A stretch of 8,183 bases of DNA, taken from assembly GCA_016199025.1 (NCBI GenBank), contig JACQHM010000160.1, forward strand, positions 1 to 8,183, written 5' to 3'. A program made the translations under genes and the position numbers. This document shows positions 1-5,487 of the stretch, one piece after another; position 1 is the first letter of the stretch; the number at the start of each line of letters is the position of its first letter. Below the pieces are notes generated by a model. It was not told the DNA's origin, did not search any database, and was given only the letters and a program-made list of their open reading frames with translations. Source of the stretch: Candidatus Methylomirabilota bacterium. Lineage in GTDB: Bacteria > Methylomirabilota > Methylomirabilia > Methylomirabilales > JACQHM01.

Positions 1-1
1 G

Positions 2-463
2 AACTTCATGCCGAAGCTGTATGCCGTGGCGCAAGGGGCTCGTCTGGACGAGTTCGGCGCAGCTCTGGGGAAGGATGCGGACTATGTCCTTGGCATGTCT
101 GACTGGGAGCTCTATCCCAACCTTGGTTTGCCTGGAATCAAGGAGTTCATCGAGGCCTTCCAGAAGGAATTCGGGCGGCTGCCGATCGCGCTCGCCGCCC
201 AGGGGTATGCAGCAGGGCAGGTCCTGGAGGCAGCGGTCACGAAGGTGGGGTCGTTGGACCGGGAGAAGATCCGCGACGCCTTGGCAAGTCTAGACATGGT
301 GACGGTCTACGGCCACTACAAGGTCGATCAGGACGGGTTACAGCTCGGCAAGGATGTCTTCTTGATCCAATGGCAGAAGGGGAAGAAAGAGATCGTCTGG
401 CCGGAAAGGTACGCCACCGCCAAGCTGGTGTACCCCATCCCTCCGTGGAACGCCCGGAAATAA
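2..463 (+). CDS. ABC transporter substrate-binding protein, LivK-like (3' end only)
   Basis: This is the C-terminal 153 codons of a type I periplasmic binding protein of the branched-chain amino acid/amide/urea group. Such proteins capture a small solute in the periplasm and hand it to an inner-membrane LivHMGF-type permease. The frame is open to the left edge, so the Met codon at position 8 is internal and the true start lies outside. The segment with GLPGIKEFIEAFQKEFGRLP, followed by AAQGYAAGQVLEAAV and by a region with GxYKVDQDGLQ and a terminal FLIQWQKGKKEIVWPE strand, is the usual end of the family (helix pair, then closing beta strands). No transporter membrane or ATPase gene is visible downstream, so any partners must lie upstream or elsewhere. 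The ligand cannot be judged from this part. No convincing terminator follows the stop codon. Confidence 0.9.
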   Translation, partial: NFMPKLYAVAQGARLDEFGAALGKDADYVLGMSDWELYPNLGLPGIKEFIEAFQKEFGRLPIALAAQGYAAGQVLEAAVTKVGSLDREKIRDALASLDMVTVYGHYKVDQDGLQLGKDVFLIQWQKGKKEIVWPERYATAKLVYPIPPWNARK

Positions 464-498
464 CCTTGCCTCGGGACCTTGGGCTCGTTAGAAACCGC

Positions 499-527
499 TT
501 GACCTTGAGGGCAGAGAGTATTACTTT
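499..527 (+). promoter_or_regulatory. Candidate sigma70-type promoter of the toxin-antitoxin pair
   Basis: TTGACC (499-504) is separated by 17 bases from TACTTT (522-527), which keeps the three most conserved -10 positions (T, A and final T). It lies about 40 bases before the antitoxin start and inside the only gap upstream of the pair. The -10 hexamer falls within the left arm of a palindrome, as expected for an autorepressed toxin-antitoxin promoter. The -10 match is only 3 of 6, so this is a plausible rather than firm call. Confidence 0.4.
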
Positions 528-545
528 CACAACGAAAGTAAAACT
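517..545 (+). promoter_or_regulatory. Palindromic candidate operator upstream of the antitoxin gene
   Basis: TTACTTTC (521-528) and GAAAGTAA (534-541) are perfect 8-base inverted arms around a 5-base centre. Pairing continues to 517 and 545 with a single mismatch, giving 11 of 12 paired positions. The element overlaps the -10-like hexamer and ends 20 bases before the antitoxin start. AbrB-fold antitoxins, alone or with their toxin, typically bind palindromes in their own promoter, so an autoregulatory operator is the likeliest role. A hairpin in the 5' leader is the alternative; no T-run follows, so it is not an intrinsic terminator. Confidence 0.6.
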
Positions 546-565
546 TAGGGGGTGGTGATTCTCTC

Positions 566-841
566 ATGGCGATCGTTCGGGTGTCCACGAAGGGCCAGAT
601 CGTGATCCCTCATGAGATCAGACAGAAATACCACATCCAGCAGAAGGGGTGGGTCGAGATCGTTGATCTGGATGGGAAGATTCTGATCGTCCCACTTCCC
701 TACGATCCGGTCCGGGCCGCCAGGGGAATGTTACAGTGGAAAGAGTCTACGCTCGAAGTCGTGAGAGAGATGAGGGAGGAAGAGCAAGTCTTGGAGGACG
801 CCAAAGCGCGGAGACGGACCAGGCATGCCAAGAACACCTAA
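566..841 (+). CDS. vapB: AbrB/SpoVT-fold antitoxin (VapB-like)
   Basis: A 91-residue protein. The N-terminal ~45 residues form a SpoVT-AbrB swapped-hairpin DNA-binding domain: VSTKGQIVIPHEIRQKY (residues 6-22) is the family signature, followed by a VEIVDLDGKILIVPL strand pair (30-44). The remaining charged helical tail (about 58-87, rich in Glu, Arg and Lys) is where such antitoxins wrap around and block the PIN toxin. The inferred role is to neutralise the toxin encoded next door and to repress the shared promoter, probably through the palindrome just upstream. The start is supported by GGTGGTGA (551-558), close to an extended Shine-Dalgarno, 7 bases before the ATG. The stop lies inside the toxin gene (17-base overlap), implying translational coupling. 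MazE- and VapB-type antitoxins share this fold; the PIN partner makes VapB the better label. Confidence 0.9.
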   Translation: MAIVRVSTKGQIVIPHEIRQKYHIQQKGWVEIVDLDGKILIVPLPYDPVRAARGMLQWKESTLEVVREMREEEQVLEDAKARRRTRHAKNT

Positions 842-1262
842 GGGCCGGTATGTCCTGGATACCTATGCGATCTTCACCTATCTCAAAGATGAGCCGGGCG
901 CAGAAGAGGTTGGAAAGCTCCTTAGGGATGGAAAGCGGGGCAAAGTTGAGCTGCTCGTCAGTTGGGTGAGCATCACCGAGGTGTTCTATCAGACCGTAAG
1001 ACGAGACGGCCTGGAAGCTGCCCACGCAGTGGCTGCGACGATCAAGCGTTGGCCTGTGAAGCTTCTCCCTATCGGCGACAAGGAAGCTCTATCGGCAGGT
1101 TGGTTTAAGGGCAGGTTTCACCTCTCCCTGGGCAACGCCTTCGTTCTGGGGACGGCGAAGGTCCATAGCGCCAAAGTGATAACGGGCGATCCCGAGTTTG
1201 AACCGGTGGAGGAAGCCGGTGCGATCGAGGTGAAGTGGCTGTCTAGCAAGCCGAAAGACTAG
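825..1262 (+). CDS. vapC: PIN-domain toxin (VapC-like) with an altered active-site residue
   Basis: A 145-residue protein matching a single PIN domain. VapC-type PIN proteins are Mg/Mn-dependent ribonucleases that cut RNA, often tRNA or rRNA, when released from their antitoxin. The first acidic residue is D12 in YVLDTYAIF and the second is E52 in SITEVFYQ. The helix that normally carries the third Asp reads LSLGNAFVLGTA, so Asn104 sits in that position, coded AAC. A further acid, D122 in ITGDPEF, is present. The start overlaps the antitoxin end by 17 bases; GGAG at 810-813 is a weak, rather distant ribosome binding site, consistent with coupled translation. The family assignment is firm. Whether the protein is catalytically active is open because of N104. 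Confidence 0.88.
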   Translation: MPRTPKGRYVLDTYAIFTYLKDEPGAEEVGKLLRDGKRGKVELLVSWVSITEVFYQTVRRDGLEAAHAVAATIKRWPVKLLPIGDKEALSAGWFKGRFHLSLGNAFVLGTAKVHSAKVITGDPEFEPVEEAGAIEVKWLSSKPKD

Positions 1263-1471
1263 CAACCTCCTCATACGTTTGGTGATGGCACGCCAGGAAA
1301 TAACATAAACGTTCAGCGCTCAACCATCATCGGATTGCGGATTGCCGATTGATGATTTCAGATTGAAGGACAGGTACAGATTTCCCAAATCCGAAACGCA
1401 ATCCCAAATCCAAAATGCTGAGAGTTGACAACTGATGGCTGAAAGCTTACTGGAGAGAAAGAGGTGCGGTC
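1263..1471. other. Intergenic gap between the toxin and helicase genes
   Basis: This 209-base stretch has no supportable gene. It is visibly AT-richer than its flanks. From 1331 to about 1446 it consists mostly of degenerate 7-base repeats, described separately. The helicase ribosome binding site (GAGG, 1461-1464) lies at its right end, 7 bases before the ATG. I see no convincing intrinsic terminator for the toxin gene. A consensus-like TTGACA at 1425-1430 lacks a good -10 partner. Confidence 0.7.
1331..1446. repeat. Degenerate heptamer repeat tract
   Basis: Two blocks show a clear 7-base period. Block one (1331-1365) reads CGGATTG, CGGATTG, CCGATTG, ATGATTT, CAGATTG. Block two (1384-1446) is exactly nine heptamers: the first part has CCCAAAT, GCAATCC and CAAATCC units, and the last four (1419-1446) all begin with TGA: TGAGAGT, TGACAAC, TGATGGC, TGAAAGC. 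GCAATCC (1398-1404) is the reverse complement of GGATTGC in block one, so the blocks are partly inverted relative to each other. TGATGGCTGA (1433-1442) matches, with one mismatch, the reverse complement of the clean heptamer tract near 5036. The function is unknown. It resembles the short tandemly repeated heptamers described in some bacterial intergenic regions. Confidence 0.7.
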
Positions 1472-4330
1472 ATGCAAGTGCAGGAACAACTGGAGCGTCG
1501 GCGAAAACGAGCATTGGAAGAGATTGTGCGGGTGACCCATCGAGGCGGGCATCCGGTCTTCAGCACCTTTGAGGTCACCTCGATCTCCGGGCGCCGCTAC
1601 CGGGTCCAGATCCGCTCCTTGACGGAGCTACGGAACAGTTGCGTCTGTCCCGATTACCGCACGAACCTGCTGGGGACGTGCAAGCACATCGAGGGGGTCC
1701 TCCTGTACCTGAAGAAGAAATACGGCAGACGCTGGGCCGGGTTCGAAGCGGAAGGCCCACCGGCGACACAGATCTATCTGCATTACGCTGAGGACATCAC
1801 CGTCCGCGTCTCCCTGCCCCGTCGTGGAGCCGTCCGAGACCTCCTCACCCGTTACGTTGATCCTGAAGGGGTGCTTCAGGGACGCGTCGATCACGTCCTG
1901 TCCGCTCTGCTGGAGGAGATCGAGAAGCTCCCTCCGCCCCAGCGGGCCATGCTTCAGATCGCCGAAGAGGTGAGGGAGTACCTCGACCGGCTCCAGGACC
2001 TGGAGGCCATCGAACAGCAGAAAGCGTGGTTCCTGGAGCAGGTCGAAAAGGGCACCCGGTCGCTCCAGGTCATCGGCACGCGGTTGTACCCGTACCAGGA
2101 GAAGGGGGCCCTCCATCTGGCGTTCGGGCGTCGGACGATGCTCGCCGACGACATGGGTTTGGGGAAAACTGTCGAGGCGATTGCCGCCTCCGCCCTGCTG
2201 CATGAACTCAGGGACATTCAGAAGGTGCTCATCATCTGCCCGGCGTCGCTCAAGCACCAATGGGCGCGGGAGATCCGGAAGTTCACCACCTTTCCCGTCA
2301 CCGTGGTGCAGGGCCAGTCCCCCCAACGGCGCCTCCTGTACGAGCAACCGTCCTTCTTCACCATCATGAACTACGAGCTGGTGCTCCGAGACCAGGCCCA
2401 GCTCGAGCGGCTCCGCCCCGACGTGATCATCCTGGATGAGGCGCAGCGGATCAAGAACTGGCGGACCAAGACCGCCAACGAGGTGAAGCGCCTCCAGAGC
2501 CGCTATGCCTTCGTCCTGACCGGCACGCCCCTCGAAAACCGGTTGGATGAGCTGTACAGCATCTTCCAATTCCTCGACCCTCGGATCCTTGGGCCCCTGT
2601 GGCAGTTCAACGAGCGGTATTTCGAGCTGGAAACCCTGAAGTCAGGGGCGGTCAAGGTCCTGGGGTACAAGAACCTGGACGAACTCCGGAGCCGGATCGG
2701 GCCCTACGTCCTCCGGCGAACGCGGCAGGAGGTGTTGACAGAACTCCCCGAGCGGGTGGACAACAACTTCTTCGTTGAACTCACCCCCCCGCAACGGGCG
2801 GCGTACGAGGAGTACCGCCAGATCGTGGCCCAGCTCATGAGCATCGCCCAGCGTCGGCCGCTGACCCCCCGTGAACAGGACCGGTTGTTGAAATCGCTGA
2901 TCAAGATGCGCCTGATCTGTAACGCCCTGGCCCTCCATGATCACACCATCCCCCCCAAGGAGCGGGAGCGGACGGCCCCCAAGCTGGGGGAGTTGTCCAC
3001 CATCCTGGATGACGAGGTCGCAAACAATGGGCACAAGGCGCTGGTCTTCAGCCAGTGGGCGGGCATGCTGGAGCTGACGGAACCGATCATGAAGCGATTG
3101 GACTTGGGGTACGTGAAACTGACCGGCTCCGTGCCCTCGGCCCGGCGGGGTGGACTTATCGACCGGTTCTTCAGTGACGAGGCCTGCCGGGTCTTCCTCT
3201 CGACGGATGCGGGTGGGTTGGGGTTGAACCTCCAGGCCGCCAGCCTGGTGGTGAACCTCGATCTCCCCTGGAACCCGGCGGTGCTGGAGCAGCGGATCGG
3301 TCGCGTCCACCGGCACGGCCAGCCCCGGGCGGTCCACGTCATCAACCTGATTGCTCAGGACACTATCGAGGAGCGGATCCTGGATACCCTCGCCACCAAA
3401 CGGAGCATCTTCGCCGGGATCTTCGGGAGCGAAGAGTCGCCAACCTCGATCCACTTCCGGGACATCGGGCAGACCCTGCTTCAGCGCCTCTCGGAGCTGA
3501 TGGAGAAGCCCGCTCCAATGAGGGAGCGGGAGGTGAAGGTTGAAGAAGAAGCGGAGCCCCGCGAAGCGATCCACGTCCCGCGTCCTGCCCCCACGGTCCG
3601 TTCTTTTGCCGACCTCTTGGTGGCCCGTTTCCCCGGGCGGATCCTCCTGGTCCGCAGGGCGCCGCAATTACCTGGTGTGGCAAGTGATGGGAACCTGCTG
3701 CTGGTGGTAGATCGGGAACCGGCAACCTTACGGCCGGAGATCGAATCCCTCCTGAAAGAGCACTTCGGCCCCGACCAACCGATCCCAGGGCTTCACCTCC
3801 TGGAGCCGGAGGGATACCGGACCCTCACGGCCTTGACCGGAGGCCTGGTCGAACGATCGAGGCAAGAGGAAGAGGCCTACCGGGCGCCTGCCCTCCCGGC
3901 CCCGACGGTCACCCCAGAGCGGGAGGAGGCCGAACGCCTGCTGAAAAAGGCACGGGAGGCCTTCCAGTTCGCCGAGAAACGGCTCAAGTTGGCAGAAGTG
4001 ATCCTGGGAGGTGGCTTCCCTGAAGAAGCCCTCCGTCCGATTCGGGAATCACTGGGGTGGGCGTTGTCGGCCCATCTCTTGCTGGTCAAGGACAGAGAGC
4101 CTGGCCCTGACCTCCCCTCTCCCCGTGAAGTGCAGGCGGAACTACTCGAGTCCGGTCGGGTGCCGGAGGAACTGGGGGCGCGTCTGGCCCGGGTCCGGGA
4201 GCTGACGGAACCTCAAGAGGGAGACCAGGGGCCTCCGCCGCCCTCGGCGAAGACGGTCGAGACGATGCTTACTGCTGTCCGACAGTTGATCGAATTGGGC
4301 CATCAAAGGGTTGTGCATGAGGGATTGTAA
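1472..4330 (+). CDS. SWIM zinc-finger SNF2-family helicase/ATPase
   Basis: A 952-residue protein. An N-terminal SWIM-type zinc finger has C57 and C59 followed by C70 and H72. A helical linker (about 120-195) leads to the SNF2 ATPase core: Walker A DDMGLGKT (226-233), motif Ia around VLIICPASLKHQW (252-264), motif II DEAQ (322-325), motif III LTGTPLEN (349-356), motif V STDAGGLGLNLQ (577-588) and motif VI QRIGRVHRHGQ (607-617). All are intact, so it should be an active double-stranded-DNA translocase. Bacterial relatives such as RapA remodel RNA polymerase or other protein-DNA complexes; its particular target is unknown. An acidic, proline-rich linker (680-710) precedes a 240-residue C-terminal part. 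That part holds an alpha/beta-looking segment (711-790) and helical segments (815-870, 885-945) that I cannot assign firmly. The start is supported by GAGG 7 bases upstream. The dehalogenase gene begins 30 bases after the stop, so the two are probably co-transcribed. Confidence 0.93.
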   Translation: MQVQEQLERRRKRALEEIVRVTHRGGHPVFSTFEVTSISGRRYRVQIRSLTELRNSCVCPDYRTNLLGTCKHIEGVLLYLKKKYGRRWAGFEAEGPPATQIYLHYAEDITVRVSLPRRGAVRDLLTRYVDPEGVLQGRVDHVLSALLEEIEKLPPPQRAMLQIAEEVREYLDRLQDLEAIEQQKAWFLEQVEKGTRSLQVIGTRLYPYQEKGALHLAFGRRTMLADDMGLGKTVEAIAASALLHELRDIQKVLIICPASLKHQWAREIRKFTTFPVTVVQGQSPQRRLLYEQPSFFTIMNYELVLRDQAQLERLRPDVIILDEAQRIKNWRTKTANEVKRLQSRYAFVLTGTPLENRLDELYSIFQFLDPRILGPLWQFNERYFELETLKSGAVKVLGYKNLDELRSRIGPYVLRRTRQEVLTELPERVDNNFFVELTPPQRAAYEEYRQIVAQLMSIAQRRPLTPREQDRLLKSLIKMRLICNALALHDHTIPPKERERTAPKLGELSTILDDEVANNGHKALVFSQWAGMLELTEPIMKRLDLGYVKLTGSVPSARRGGLIDRFFSDEACRVFLSTDAGGLGLNLQAASLVVNLDLPWNPAVLEQRIGRVHRHGQPRAVHVINLIAQDTIEERILDTLATKRSIFAGIFGSEESPTSIHFRDIGQTLLQRLSELMEKPAPMREREVKVEEEAEPREAIHVPRPAPTVRSFADLLVARFPGRILLVRRAPQLPGVASDGNLLLVVDREPATLRPEIESLLKEHFGPDQPIPGLHLLEPEGYRTLTALTGGLVERSRQEEEAYRAPALPAPTVTPEREEAERLLKKAREAFQFAEKRLKLAEVILGGGFPEEALRPIRESLGWALSAHLLLVKDREPGPDLPSPREVQAELLESGRVPEELGARLARVRELTEPQEGDQGPPPPSAKTVETMLTAVRQLIELGHQRVVHEGL

Positions 4331-4360
4331 CCACGAGAGTGGAGACTAAGAGGAGCTGTT

Positions 4361-5032
4361 ATGGAACACGGCGCTGTGCGAGGCATAGCGTTTGACCTGT
4401 ATGGCACCTTGATCGATGTGAACGGGGTCCAGGAGGCCTGTGGAACCGTCGCCCAAGATCCGGCGGCCTTCACCAGCCTGTGGCGGCAAAAGCAGTTGGA
4501 GTATACCTTCCTCCGCGGCCTGATGGGTCGGTACGAGGATTTCTGGCAGGTGACGGAGGCGTCCCTCCGCTACACCTTGAAGCGGTTCAGCCTTCAGGCG
4601 ACGGAGAGGGACCGGCGCCGGCTGATGGAGGCCTGGCTGCACCTTCCCCCGTTCCCTGATGTCATGGCCACCCTCCCAAAGCTCCAGGGCTATGCCCTCG
4701 CCGTCCTCTCGAACGGGAGCCCTCCGATGCTGGAAGGGGTCCTGGCAAACAGCGGGTTGACGCCCTCCTTCCGGTGGGTCTTGAGCGCCGATGCGGCGAA
4801 GATCTATAAGCCTTCCCCGAAGGTCTATGCCCTGGGACCAGAGGGGATGGGGCTGCCAAAGGAGGCGATCCTCTTCGTCTCCTCCAACGCCTTCGACGTC
4901 GCCGGCGCGAAGGCTTTTGGGTTCCCGGTCTGCTGGCTCAACCGCGCCGGGGTGCCCCTCGACGAGCTGGGGCTGGAGCCGGACATGATGGTGCGTTCCT
5001 TCGGGGAATTGCTCCCAGCCCTGGAGCGATAA
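4361..5032 (+). CDS. L-2-haloacid dehalogenase-like HAD hydrolase (type II)
   Basis: A 223-residue protein, the usual length for haloacid dehalogenase type II, which hydrolyses (S)-2-haloacids to (R)-2-hydroxyacids in the cytoplasm through an aspartyl ester. The catalytic set known from the Pseudomonas enzyme L-DEX is recognisable: nucleophile D12 in FDLYGTL, T16, R42 in LWRQKQLEYTFLRGLMGRY, S117-N118 in LSNGSP, K150 and Y156 in KIYKPSPKVY, and S174, N176 and D179 in VSSNAFD. The cap helices fall between about residues 20 and 95. Conservation of the WRxKQLEYTFLR block, beyond generic HAD motifs, favours true dehalogenase chemistry over a phosphatase, although the physiological substrate is unknown. 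AGGAG (4351-4355) lies 5 bases before the ATG. The gene follows the helicase by 30 bases; nothing in the sequence suggests a functional link between the two. Confidence 0.93.
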   Translation: MEHGAVRGIAFDLYGTLIDVNGVQEACGTVAQDPAAFTSLWRQKQLEYTFLRGLMGRYEDFWQVTEASLRYTLKRFSLQATERDRRRLMEAWLHLPPFPDVMATLPKLQGYALAVLSNGSPPMLEGVLANSGLTPSFRWVLSADAAKIYKPSPKVYALGPEGMGLPKEAILFVSSNAFDVAGAKAFGFPVCWLNRAGVPLDELGLEPDMMVRSFGELLPALER

Positions 5033-5035
5033 AGA

Positions 5036-5067
5036 TCAGCCGTCAGCCGTCAGCCGTCAGCCGTCAG
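5036..5067. repeat. Heptamer tandem repeat, four perfect TCAGCCG copies
   Basis: TCAGCCG occurs four times without interruption (5036-5063), followed by a partial TCAG. The tract occupies almost the whole gap between the dehalogenase stop and the next gene. Its last bases run directly into AGGAG (5066-5070), the ribosome binding site of the secreted-protein gene. Copy-number change would lengthen the gap without altering the spacing from ribosome binding site to start codon. Its reverse complement (CGGCTGA units) resembles the TGATGGCTGA part of the tract before the helicase gene. Confidence 0.95.
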
Positions 5068-5078
5068 GAGAGATCAAC

Positions 5079-5465
5079 ATGACAAAGCTGAAGAGGTGGG
5101 TGCTTGGAGGGCTCTTGGCAAGTACGGTTGTCTTCGGGATTCAACCAGGGTTCGGGGAAGACGACTTCGAGGCCTGGTTGAATAAGGTCTACCTCCGGAC
5201 GAACCTGAACCACGCGACGAAGCATGCCTACGTCTACGTGGACCAAACGAGCTGGCACGAGGGATCCGCTGACTGGCAGGTGCGAGCGATCCCCCGCTTC
5301 ATCTGCCCCTACACCGTCGATCCCCGGTTTATCAAGTTCGATCTCCCGCTGACCTACGCGGTTTATTCCGTTCCATGGCAAGGGGGGGTGCCGACAAAGG
5401 TGATCGAGGGAAAGATCACGGCCTGTCAGAAGGGGGAGGAGCAGTTGCCCAGCTCTTGGCGGTAG
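5079..5465 (+). CDS. Small secreted protein of unknown family
   Basis: A 128-residue protein that I do not recognise. The first ~26 residues look like a Sec signal peptide: KLKR at the start, a hydrophobic stretch WVLGGLLASTVVFGI, and probable cleavage near FGE (residues 25-27). There is no lipobox cysteine. The mature part of about 100 residues is rich in aromatic residues and likely beta-structured. It has two cysteines (C76 in FICPY and C116 in ITACQ) that could form one disulfide in the periplasm. No internal membrane segment is seen. The start is well supported by AGGAG 8 bases upstream and by the signal peptide. It lies 46 bases after the dehalogenase gene on the same strand and ends only 22 bases from the convergent Mrp-like gene. 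The function is unknown. Confidence 0.8.
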   Translation: MTKLKRWVLGGLLASTVVFGIQPGFGEDDFEAWLNKVYLRTNLNHATKHAYVYVDQTSWHEGSADWQVRAIPRFICPYTVDPRFIKFDLPLTYAVYSVPWQGGVPTKVIEGKITACQKGEEQLPSSWR

Positions 5466-5487
5466 GCATGAACAGGAAACATTCAGC

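Noticed and set aside
464..498. Terminator after the binding-protein gene
   Set aside because: There are repeated CCTTG-like words but no stable GC stem followed by T residues.
1425..1430. TTGACA as a -35 box for the helicase gene
   Set aside because: The hexamer is perfect, but at 15-18 base spacing the best downstream hexamers (such as TACTGG) match the -10 consensus poorly; the TTGACA also arises from the heptamer repeats.
1628..2569. Long minus-strand open frame (313 codons) inside the helicase gene
   Set aside because: It is antisense to an intact SNF2 motor with all motifs, has no recognisable domain or signal, and is what GC-rich codon bias produces opposite a real gene.
2642..3667. 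Long minus-strand open frame (341 codons) inside the helicase gene
   Set aside because: Same reasoning: antisense shadow of conserved helicase motifs, with low-complexity Gly/Pro/Arg/Gln-rich composition and no family resemblance.
4280..4303. R-x6-H near the helicase C-terminus (RQLIELGH) as a HEPN ribonuclease motif
   Set aside because: It lies far from the helix pair that resembles HEPN and in the wrong relative position. Such short motifs occur by chance.
5036..5067. CRISPR-like or attachment-site origin of the repeat
   Set aside because: The unit is 7 bases with no spacers and there is no integrase, tRNA gene or Cas gene nearby; it is a simple tandem repeat.
5466..5487. Bidirectional terminator between the convergent genes
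   Set aside because: The 22-base gap has only a short AGCTTAAGGCT near-palindrome and no T-run, so no terminator can be supported.
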